This document shows, piece by piece, positions 6,348 to 11,634 of a stretch of 11,688 nt of DNA. This stretch comes from Nitrosopumilales archaeon (GTDB lineage: Archaea > Thermoproteota > Nitrososphaeria > Nitrososphaerales > Nitrosopumilaceae), in the NCBI GenBank assembly GCA_025350175.1, contig JANXYF010000081.1, forward strand, positions 1-11,688. Direction: 5' to 3'. A program made the position numbers and the translations under genes. The stretch's first letter is position 1, and each line of letters starts with the position of its first letter. The notes beneath the pieces are model-generated. The model ran no database searches. It was given only the letters and a program-made list of their open reading frames with translations, and was not told the DNA's origin.

Positions 6348-7982
6348 ATGTCATCTAAAGATAACACTATTGAGATATCTGGCGAATCGCCCTTTAATCT
6401 ATCATCTGGCGTATTTGAAGTACAGATTGCCATTTGTGACAGTCAACCACCTGCCGATGAAATTAAGCGAAAAAGTTTTCATTCATTATGGAAGGATAAT
6501 TTTCATCTTCGAGTAAAAGATAAGCGATTTTCACAAACTCTTGGTTCTACAAAAAATCCTTTACCTGATTCCGTATTTCAAAGAGGAACTGTTTGGATTG
6601 TTGTAATTGATCAATTCTCTTCAATTCATTCTAGTTTTCAAATTGATGTTCCAAGAACTGATTTGGGATTTACAGTGCCAACAAAGTCTGAACCAGAAAT
6701 AACACGTTATACAAAATCCGAGCCAGAATCTAGAACTTCAAAACCTATAACAGAACACTATCAAGCTGAACGTGGGTCACGAGGTCTTTCTGGACCTATG
6801 GGTCCTCCTGGTCCGATGGGTCAACCAGGACCAGCGGGTCAATCTGGTGTACAAGGTCCTCCTGGACCCATGGGAGTTCAAGGTGACAAAGGTTCTCCTG
6901 GTCCTTCTGGCGATAAGGGTGACAAAGGTCCGCCTGGTCCACCTGGCGATAAAGGAGATAGGGGAGACAAGGGACCAATGGGCGACAAAGGAATCACTGG
7001 AGACAAAGGCCCACTTGGTTCGCCTGGTCCGCAAGGAGAAAAAGGTCCACATGGTTCACAAGGAGACAAGGGTGATAGGGGAGACAAGGGACCAATTGGA
7101 GAAAAAGGAATCACTGGTGATAAAGGCCCACAAGGTGACAAAGGTCCCCGAGGTGAAGAAGGTGAAGAAGGAGAAAAAGGTGACAAGGGAGACAAGGGTG
7201 ACAAGGGCGATAAAGGACTAACAGGCGAACTTGGTCCTTTAGGTGAAAAGGGACCAACAGGTCCTCCGGGTCCATCTGGTGATAAAGGAATTATTGGACC
7301 TCCAGGTGAACAAGGTCCAAAAGGCCCACTTGGAATAATTGGAGACAAAGGTCTACCAGGTCCTCAAGGTCCTCAAGGTGATAAAGGATTAACTGGCCCT
7401 CAAGGTCCTCTTGGAGAAAAAGGTCCTCAAGGTCCTCAAGGTCCTGCTGGGGAAAAAGGTCTTACTGGAATTCCTGGTCCTCAAGGAGATAAAGGTCCCA
7501 GGGGATTACCTGGTCCAAGTGGTGATCAGGGTCCACGGGGTACTCCTGGTCCTCAAGGTCCGCCTGGTCCTCAAGGAATTCAAGGTCCTCAAGGTGAAAA
7601 GGGCACTACTGGTCCACAAGGTGTACCTGGTGATAAGGGTCCTCCGGGAATTCAAGGTCTACCAGGTCCACTGGGTCCACTGGGTCCACAAGGACAGCCT
7701 GGTGATAAAGGCCCACAAGGTGTACAAGGCCCACAAGGTGACAAGGGATTAACTGGTGCTACCGGTCCACTAGGTGATAAAGGTCAGCAAGGCCCACAAG
7801 GACAACAAGGTACTCCTGGAGAACAGGGTCCAAGAGGTCCGCCAGGTCCGCCAGGTGATAAAGGTCCTACAGGATTTTCAGAGCAAGAGCGTGCATTGAT
7901 AACTCAATTGCTTGAGATGTTGTCTTCTAAAAATATACTTACAACCGAACAGCAAATAAAACTAATGAGTTTCCTTTACTAG
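6348..7982 (+). CDS. Collagen-like protein (Gly-X-Y repeat)
   Basis: 544 residues in three parts. Residues 1-142 are a non-repetitive, beta-looking domain ending in a Ser/Pro/Glu/Thr-rich linker (about 112-140). Residues 143-509 are about 122 consecutive Gly-X-Y triplets with no break that I can find, rich in GDK, GEK, GPQ and GPP. Residues 510-544 form a predicted amphipathic helix (SEQERALITQLLEMLSSKN then a second short helix ending in FLY). Such repeats form collagen triple helices; the end domains would be trimerisation or capping units. About two dozen GDK triplets place Lys before Gly-Asp or Gly-Glu, an arrangement known to stabilise collagen without hydroxyproline. No signal peptide or membrane segment is visible, so it may stay in the cytosol or leave by a non-classical route. 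A 94-residue protein gene follows 92 bp later on the same strand. The function is unknown. Confidence 0.92.
   Translation: MSSKDNTIEISGESPFNLSSGVFEVQIAICDSQPPADEIKRKSFHSLWKDNFHLRVKDKRFSQTLGSTKNPLPDSVFQRGTVWIVVIDQFSSIHSSFQIDVPRTDLGFTVPTKSEPEITRYTKSEPESRTSKPITEHYQAERGSRGLSGPMGPPGPMGQPGPAGQSGVQGPPGPMGVQGDKGSPGPSGDKGDKGPPGPPGDKGDRGDKGPMGDKGITGDKGPLGSPGPQGEKGPHGSQGDKGDRGDKGPIGEKGITGDKGPQGDKGPRGEEGEEGEKGDKGDKGDKGDKGLTGELGPLGEKGPTGPPGPSGDKGIIGPPGEQGPKGPLGIIGDKGLPGPQGPQGDKGLTGPQGPLGEKGPQGPQGPAGEKGLTGIPGPQGDKGPRGLPGPSGDQGPRGTPGPQGPPGPQGIQGPQGEKGTTGPQGVPGDKGPPGIQGLPGPLGPLGPQGQPGDKGPQGVQGPQGDKGLTGATGPLGDKGQQGPQGQQGTPGEQGPRGPPGPPGDKGPTGFSEQERALITQLLEMLSSKNILTTEQQIKLMSFLY
6948..7130 (+). repeat. Internal duplication in the collagen gene
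   Basis: Two 66-base units, 6948-7013 (codons 201-222) and 7065-7130 (codons 240-261), encode nearly the same DKGDRGDKGPxGxKGITGDKGP peptide and share long identical DNA stretches, including GGGGAGACAAGGGACCAAT. The 117-base offset is a whole number of Gly-X-Y triplets (13), so gain or loss of a copy keeps the collagen frame. A shorter 9-base GACAAGGGx ladder lies at about 7180-7215. Confidence 0.8.
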
Positions 7983-8007
7983 GAAATCACGTTCTATACT
8001 TTTAACA

Positions 8008-8022
8008 TCAGAGAAAATCTGA
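8008..8022 (+). terminator. Weak hairpin after the collagen gene
   Basis: TCAGA-GAAAA-TCTGA forms a 5-bp stem with a 5-base loop 25 bases after the collagen stop, followed about 8 bases later by CTGTTTTTAC. It could end or attenuate the collagen transcript before the next gene. The stem is short, so the evidence is weak. Confidence 0.25.
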
Positions 8023-8074
8023 ACTTTACTGTTTTTACGTTTACTTCAAATAACTCAAACTAGATCTAATTAAC

Positions 8075-8359
8075 ATGAGTACAAAAGATAAAATTGAATT
8101 CAAAATGTTAGATCATGAACGAGTCGGAGACGAACATGTCACTTTCAAACTTGAAGATGGCACAATTGTCAAAGTAAAAGTCGATCTTGACAGAGTGGGT
8201 ATTGCATTAAATTACAAAAATCCTGATGGCACGTCACATTATGCAGTAAACGCATCGCTTAAGCTATCTTTGATTCCTTATGAAAGAAAATTTTTTGTAG
8301 AACCTGATGCAGTTAAAGGCAAATCGTCTCCATCTCCCCCAGGTCAAATGTTTAGCTAA
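8075..8359 (+). CDS. Small hypothetical protein downstream of the collagen gene
   Basis: 94 residues, starting at ATG 8075. The first 70 residues look like a compact beta domain: alternating hydrophobic/charged strands such as IEFKML, HVTFKLEDGTIVKVKVDLD and SLKLSLIPYERKFFV. The last 18 residues are a flexible Lys/Ser/Pro tail ending PPGQMFS. There is no Cys, no signal peptide and no membrane segment. I recall similar small proteins in ammonia-oxidising archaea but cannot name a family. It lies 92 bp after the collagen-like gene on the same strand and could be co-transcribed, and it is followed by a good terminator hairpin. A role as a partner of the collagen-like protein is only suggested by position. 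Confidence 0.7.
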   Translation: MSTKDKIEFKMLDHERVGDEHVTFKLEDGTIVKVKVDLDRVGIALNYKNPDGTSHYAVNASLKLSLIPYERKFFVEPDAVKGKSSPSPPGQMFS

Positions 8360-8366
8360 AATATTA

Positions 8367-8397
8367 CAGATTATCGCCTACAAAGAAGCGATAACTG
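8367..8397. terminator. Bidirectional hairpin terminator between convergent genes
   Basis: CAG-A-TTATCGC (8367-8377) pairs with GCGATAACTG (8388-8397): 10 base pairs with a single bulged A and a 10-base loop. It sits in the 48-base gap between the convergent 94-residue gene and the polybasic gene and is followed on the plus strand by TTTTAAAATTTTAT. The symmetrical position suits termination of both transcripts. Confidence 0.6.
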
Positions 8398-8407
8398 TTT
8401 TAAAATT

Positions 8408-8683
8408 TTATCTTCTTCTTGAGACTGCTCTTCTTACAGCTGATCTCTTGATAGCTCTCTTTGCGATCGCACGTCTTAGAAGAGCTCTTCCGACTACTCT
8501 TCTTACAACAGCTCGCTTGATAGCTCTCTTTGCGATCGCACGTTTTACGACTCTTCGCTTTACAGCTCTTCTAACTGCAGTTCGCTTTACATCTCTTCTA
8601 ACTGCAGTTCGCTTTACAGCTCTTCGTACAACAGCTCGCTTGACAGCTCTTCGTTTAGCAGCTCGTCTTACTAATTTTGCCAT
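8408..8683 (-). CDS. Polybasic repeat protein, H1-tail/protamine-like
   Basis: 91 residues from ATG at 8683, starting MAKLVRRAAKRRAVKR. By my count there are 30 Arg and 11 Lys (45%) and 19 Ala, with one acidic residue (Asp31) and no aromatic residue or Cys. From residue 13 a nine-residue unit of the type [A/D]VKRxxVRR recurs about seven times (13, 22, 31, 40, 49, 58, 67), becoming less exact towards the end. This composition is like the Ala/Lys/Arg tails of histone H1, bacterial H1-like proteins and protamines, so non-specific DNA or RNA binding and compaction is likely. Both the ATG with a TATA-like box about 30 bases upstream and the terminator after the stop support a real gene. The opposite strand carries an overlapping long ORF that looks like a shadow. 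The family was not identified by search. Confidence 0.75.
   Translation of the reverse strand: MAKLVRRAAKRRAVKRAVVRRAVKRTAVRRDVKRTAVRRAVKRRVVKRAIAKRAIKRAVVRRVVGRALLRRAIAKRAIKRSAVRRAVSRRR
8447..8543. repeat. Two identical 28-bp direct repeats in the polybasic gene
   Basis: The 28 bases at 8447-8474, containing GATAGCTCTCTTTGCGATCG, recur exactly at 8516-8543, an offset of 69 bases (23 codons). They encode the same RAIAKRAIKR-type peptide at about residues 47-56 and 70-79. Exact DNA identity, in place of merely similar protein repeats, suggests a recent duplication or gene conversion. Confidence 0.8.
8554..8626. repeat. 27-bp tandem repeats in the polybasic gene
   Basis: Units at 8554-8580 and 8581-8607 differ at one base and share TTCTAACTGCAG; a third, partial unit starts at 8608. 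The 27-base period equals the nine-residue VKRTAVRRx protein repeat, which shows how the protein grew. Confidence 0.8.
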
Positions 8684-8709
8684 TACAAATTAGTAAGTTT
8701 ACTGGTTTT

Positions 8710-8718
8710 TCTATAGTG
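8710..8718 (-). promoter_or_regulatory. TATA-like box of the polybasic gene
   Basis: The minus strand reads CACTATAGA, centred about 31 bases before the ATG at 8683. A second, stronger-looking TATATATTAC lies at 8748-8757 and would give a leader of about 40 bases. Which is used cannot be told from sequence. Confidence 0.35.
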
Positions 8719-8770
8719 ACGCTTAAGAAAATTACACTAAATGATGAGTAATATATACACAATTTTTTTC

Positions 8771-8800
8771 ACAAAATTAAATTTTTAATTATAATTTTGT
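8771..8800. repeat. 30-bp AT-only palindrome (hairpin or operator)
   Basis: ACAAAATTA-AATT (8771-8783) is complementary to AATT-A-TAATTTTGT (8787-8800): 13 paired bases with one bulged A and a 3-base TTT loop. It lies in the 271-bp, very AT-rich gap between the GTPase stop (8955) and the polybasic gene start (8683), both on the minus strand. It could terminate the GTPase transcript or be a binding site controlling the polybasic gene. The rest of this gap shows no ORF or RNA gene that I can support. Confidence 0.55.
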
Positions 8801-8954
8801 AAAAATAATCTTCAATTAATTGTGTTGCTGATTATTGTTGCACCATTATAACTTATTTTATATTAACAATTATCTAACACAAAAATTATTTTTTACATAA
8901 TGCAATGTATCTAATTGTTGTAATGTGAAATGATTTACTCCGAAAAAGTTTTTT

Positions 8955-10055
8955 CTATTTAGCTTTTACTATTGTAAGTACGTCTTCATCTTGTAATGTG
9001 TGATTGATACTAACTCGCTGACCGCCAAACTTTACACTCTTTCCCCATGCTAGACCATATCTGAAATCTTTTTTGAGGTCACGGTGAAGCTTATTACATA
9101 TGTCCAAAACCGTGGAATTTCTTCTTGCTATCAATGGTTCTTTGAAATCTGTCTCCCCACCTTTTGGTCTCATGTAAATTCTGATAAAGTCTAATTTCTC
9201 AAAAATGGCATCTTTTAATGCATTAACGTTAATGTCAGAGTCTGCTGATATGGGTATGAATTTTGTTTTTGACTTTTCTTGTAGTTCTATTACGAATCCT
9301 TGGTTTACAAGATCTATTTTGTTCATTATTGTAATAGAATCTACATAAAACTTGTTTCCTGAAATAAAATCGATTAATTGTTCTGAATCCACATCTTCTC
9401 GAACCAGTACTCGACCGTTATTCATGCCATATAGCCTAAGAATATCTTTCATTAAACTAATGGACATTTTGGTAAGCGGAACTTGCTGACTGACAGATAT
9501 TCCACCATCCCCTGTTTTTTCTACTACTATGTCAGGAGGTTTTTGATCAAGTCGAATTCCTATGTTTCCAAGTTCTGTTCTGATTACATCTTCAAGGTAT
9601 GGTTGGAATACATCAAGAATAATCAATACAAGATCTGCACTTTTTGCAACAGCTAGGACTCTTTTTCCAAGACCTTTTCCAGTTGATGCTCCCTTGATAA
9701 TTCCTGGCAAGTCAAGTATTTGGATTCTAGCACCACGATGTTCCATCATTCCTGGAACTACAGTAGTTGTTGTAAATTGAAATGCGCCGACGGCAGATTT
9801 TGCACCAGTCATTCTGTTTAGCAGAGTAGATTTTCCAACACTTGGAAGGCCGATGAATACTACCGTTGCATCACCGGTTCTTTTGACATCGAAGCCTGCT
9901 GAACTTCCAGATGATCTAGATTTTACATCTTCTTGTTCTCTTTTAAGCTTGGCAAGCTTTGCCTTGAGAAGACCAACATGATGTTCTGTTGCTTTATTGA
10001 TCTGAGTCCTTGACATCTCATCTTTTATTGACTGGATTTTTTCAGGAATTCCCAT
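8955..10055 (-). CDS. DRG-family GTPase with TGS domain
   Basis: 366 residues from ATG at 10055 (MGIPEKIQSIKDEMSRTQ). This start matches the family N-terminus and has a TATA-like box about 30 bases upstream; the open frame runs on to 10334 only because it overlaps the next gene. Order: N-terminal helical region with QINKATEHHVGLLKAKLAKL (18-37), G1 GLPSVGKST (69-77), G2-region TTTT (95-98), G3 DLPG (115-118), G4 NKID (245-248), G5-like SAD (270-272), and a C-terminal TGS domain (about 290-364) with YMRPKGG and the GKSVKFGGQRVSINHTLQDE block. A helix-turn-helix-like insert sits between the switch region and G4. Developmentally regulated GTP-binding proteins associate with ribosomes and are thought to act in translation. 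The length is typical. It lies 80 bases after the membrane-protein gene on the same strand. Confidence 0.95.
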   Translation of the reverse strand: MGIPEKIQSIKDEMSRTQINKATEHHVGLLKAKLAKLKREQEDVKSRSSGSSAGFDVKRTGDATVVFIGLPSVGKSTLLNRMTGAKSAVGAFQFTTTTVVPGMMEHRGARIQILDLPGIIKGASTGKGLGKRVLAVAKSADLVLIILDVFQPYLEDVIRTELGNIGIRLDQKPPDIVVEKTGDGGISVSQQVPLTKMSISLMKDILRLYGMNNGRVLVREDVDSEQLIDFISGNKFYVDSITIMNKIDLVNQGFVIELQEKSKTKFIPISADSDINVNALKDAIFEKLDFIRIYMRPKGGETDFKEPLIARRNSTVLDICNKLHRDLKKDFRYGLAWGKSVKFGGQRVSINHTLQDEDVLTIVKAK

Positions 10056-10080
10056 CTGTAGATTAGATGGTATCTTGCTG

Positions 10081-10090
10081 AATAAAATCT
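10081..10090 (-). promoter_or_regulatory. TATA-like box of the GTPase gene
   Basis: The minus strand reads AGATTTTATT, centred about 30 bases before the ATG at 10055. This favours that ATG as a leaderless start and argues against the longer reading frame. Confidence 0.45.
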
Positions 10091-10135
10091 TAGCACTTTG
10101 TATTTTCAGGTCATGCCTGATTTTTTCTTGAAATT

Positions 10136-10624
10136 CTATGTTTTGATGTATTGTAGAAACATGTTTCCAAAGTATACCATGGTAAATGCACAAGCTATTC
10201 TTGCAACACTCATGACTATGACAAACTTTTTGAAATTGTATTTTTTTACTCCTGCAATTATTGTTACAATCTCTGTGAGTATTGGTACCCAATTTAGAAC
10301 AAAGATTATGCTCCAGCCATATTTGTTGAGCCACTCGAAGCTTTTTTTGTGGTGGTCCTCACCATGGGTTTTTCTTAAAATCTTGTAAATTTTCCCACCG
10401 TCGTATCCTATGAAATATGTAACAATTCCTCCAATGACCGAGCCAATTGACATTACTATGAATACAGATATCTCGCTTTCACCCTGTAAAAGTAATGCAG
10501 TAGACGTAACTACGATTGGAAAGGGAACTATGGCTGCAAATACTGCGTTAAGAAAAAGACCTAGTAATCCGTATTTTACAAAGAATGGATTTTCAAGTAT
10601 GGGTCTTAGGAAATCAATCAGCAC
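10136..10624 (-). CDS. Small VTT/DedA-like (SNARE-associated) membrane protein
   Basis: 162 residues starting at GTG 10624. Hydrophobic segments lie at about 18-46 (GLLGLFLNAVFAAIVPFPIV), 52-73 (SVFIVMSIGSVIGGIVTYFIG), 103-124 (WSIIFVLNWVPILTEIVTIIAG) and 131-155. Marks of the VTT/DedA family are a Pro-rich re-entrant stretch VPFPIVVTSTALLLQGES, a Gly-rich GSVIGGIVTYFIGY segment and a second half beginning with a charged linker (KIYKILRKTHGEDHHKK) followed by GW..IF..NWVPILTEI. These proteins act as lipid scramblases or transporters; the substrate here is unknown. It is shorter than the about 200 residues of typical DedA proteins, nearer the YqaA type. An AAGGAAGAG lies 15-20 bases before the GTG, too far for an ordinary ribosome-binding site. 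Confidence 0.8.
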   Translation of the reverse strand: MLIDFLRPILENPFFVKYGLLGLFLNAVFAAIVPFPIVVTSTALLLQGESEISVFIVMSIGSVIGGIVTYFIGYDGGKIYKILRKTHGEDHHKKSFEWLNKYGWSIIFVLNWVPILTEIVTIIAGVKKYNFKKFVIVMSVARIACAFTMVYFGNMFLQYIKT

Positions 10625-10676
10625 AAATTGGGTGGATCTCTTCCTTGTAATAGAGCTAACTGAATTTAAAATGTAA

Positions 10677-10934
10677 TTATATTTGATCGGGTTCTTTTCT
10701 GTTTTTGATCTTTGAATATAGTGTGATATTTTCTTTCATGATGTATACAATTCTACTTGCAGGTATTACTTGAAAATTTTCAGATGCTTTTAGAAATTCT
10801 ACAAGTGTCACCTTTTTTATCTCACCAAGGTCTATGTATCCAACTGTGTATAATTCTGGATTGTCACTATGCAATGCCCTGCTAAAAATTTCAGCAATCT
10901 TGCCTTTTCGTACCATGTGATTTTGATAATTCAA
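10677..10934 (-). CDS. UPF0248/DUF504-like small protein
   Basis: 85 residues from TTG at 10934 (MNYQNHMVRKGKIAEIF). An ATG at 10916 would give 79 residues starting MVRKGKIAEIF. The pattern YTVGYIDLGEIKKVTLVEF followed by FQVIPASRIVYIMKEN resembles the archaeal UPF0248 family: a Y-x-V-x-Y-I-D strand, a later PxxRI motif and a C-terminal beta strand. In that family the fold is small alpha/beta and RNA-related contexts are common, but the molecular role is unknown. The TATA-like box at 10961-10974 is about 30 bases before the TTG and favours it. Gene spacing to the membrane protein is 52 bp on the same strand. Confidence 0.6.
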   Translation of the reverse strand: MNYQNHMVRKGKIAEIFSRALHSDNPELYTVGYIDLGEIKKVTLVEFLKASENFQVIPASRIVYIMKENITLYSKIKNRKEPDQI

Positions 10935-10960
10935 AACTATTAAAATTGTTAAGAAGTGTC

Positions 10961-10974
10961 AATTAAATTAAAAA
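10961..10974 (-). promoter_or_regulatory. TATA-like box of the UPF0248-like gene
   Basis: The minus strand reads TTTTTAATTTAATT, centred about 33 bases before the TTG at 10934 and 51 before the ATG at 10916. This fits the TTG as a leaderless or nearly leaderless start. Confidence 0.4.
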
Positions 10975-11000
10975 TTAACGAGTAAATTTTAGCGGTTTTC

Positions 11001-11593
11001 TTAGGTTCTGTTATAGGTTCCTATGTGGAAACAGTAGATCATCTTCAAATAAGTTAATGATCTGAAAAATTCAATGACAAATACAAAACTTTTAGGATTT
11101 GTCGCAATTGCATTTATCATTGGAGACATTTTTCTTGATATTGTTTGAACATCTGTTGCAGGAAAAGTAAAGATTGGGGAATAACTTCCACTTGTTAAAA
11201 GTTGTATGTTAACTCTGTCTGCAAGATCTTTTATTCTTGATAAATCATAAAGTTCTATAGAAGTAGTTCTTGAAAGCAGATTTGCATGGTCAATGGCATC
11301 TGTCGAAAATCTGCCAGTTGTAATTATGATTCCCTTTGTAGCTTTATTTGAAATAACTGCTGAATGAAGTTTTTGTACAATGGGTCTTCCAATAGATGTG
11401 TTCATCTGATGCTTACATTCTATGATTATGCTCCCGCCTTGCGGCAGGTGAATGACAATGTCTTTTCCACCATCTTTGACTCTGCCAATAAGTTGAACCC
11501 TGCCCAGTTTAGTCTCTCAAAGATACGTGCACACAAATCTTCAAAACCAAATCCGTCTATATTATCAAGATAAACAGTTTCTAGGGGATACAT
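11001..11593 (-). pseudogene. Mrr-type PD-(D/E)xK restriction endonuclease, broken by a frameshift
   Basis: ATG at 11593 opens MYPLETVYLDNIDGFGFEDL followed by CARIFERLNW, a typical Mrr-like N-terminal helix. That frame then loses homology and stops at TAA near 11424. The catalytic part lies in another frame: GRVQLIGRVKDGGKDIVIHL then PQGGSIIIECKHQMNTSIGRP, with the D (GGKD) and ExK (ECK) of the nuclease core, followed by VQKLHSAVISN, KGIIITTGRFS and IELYDLSRIKDLA. Adding one G to the GGG at 11503-11505 joins the frames as FERLNWGRVQLIG, giving a 197-residue protein of ordinary length. An internal ATG at 11405 leaves a 134-residue open frame lacking the GGKD and ECK core, so that fragment alone should be inactive. 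Mrr-like proteins cut DNA, often modified DNA. True pseudogene, programmed frameshift and sequencing indel cannot be separated here. Confidence 0.8.
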
Positions 11594-11617
11594 GATGGAA
11601 TTTGGTTAAAAATACAA

Positions 11618-11630
11618 GTTTTAAAAAAGT
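11618..11630 (-). promoter_or_regulatory. TATA-like box of the Mrr-like gene
   Basis: The minus strand reads ACTTTTTTAAAAC, centred about 31 bases before ATG 11593, and supports that ATG as the authentic start of the full-length gene. Confidence 0.45.
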
Positions 11631-11634
11631 ATTC

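Noticed and set aside
6948..7215. Repeated DNA that might be read as a CRISPR-like or satellite array
   Set aside because: The periodicity is explained by Gly-X-Y codons and local duplication inside one open frame; there are no regular unique spacers.
6777..7752. Several long overlapping frames on both strands across the collagen repeat, including a 156-residue minus-strand frame rich in Ser/Pro/Gly
   Set aside because: A three-base periodic Gly codon pattern keeps other frames free of stops. They have no start or promoter context of their own and mirror the collagen repeat.
8461..8540. GCGATCGC octamer (twice), the HIP1 motif of cyanobacteria
   Set aside because: Both copies are inside the same duplicated 28-bp unit, so they are one event, and the motif is a coding consequence of the Ala/Arg repeat. 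No cyanobacterial signal is otherwise present.
8307..8693. 128-residue plus-strand frame opposite the polybasic gene
   Set aside because: Repeats on one strand keep the complementary frame open. It overlaps the end of the 94-residue gene and crosses the terminator hairpin, while the minus frame has a better start and a TATA-like box.
10056..10334. N-terminal extension of the GTPase frame up to 10334
   Set aside because: It overlaps the membrane-protein gene and has Cys/His-rich low-quality sequence unlike the DRG family. The ATG at 10055 gives the standard 366-residue protein and has a TATA-like box.
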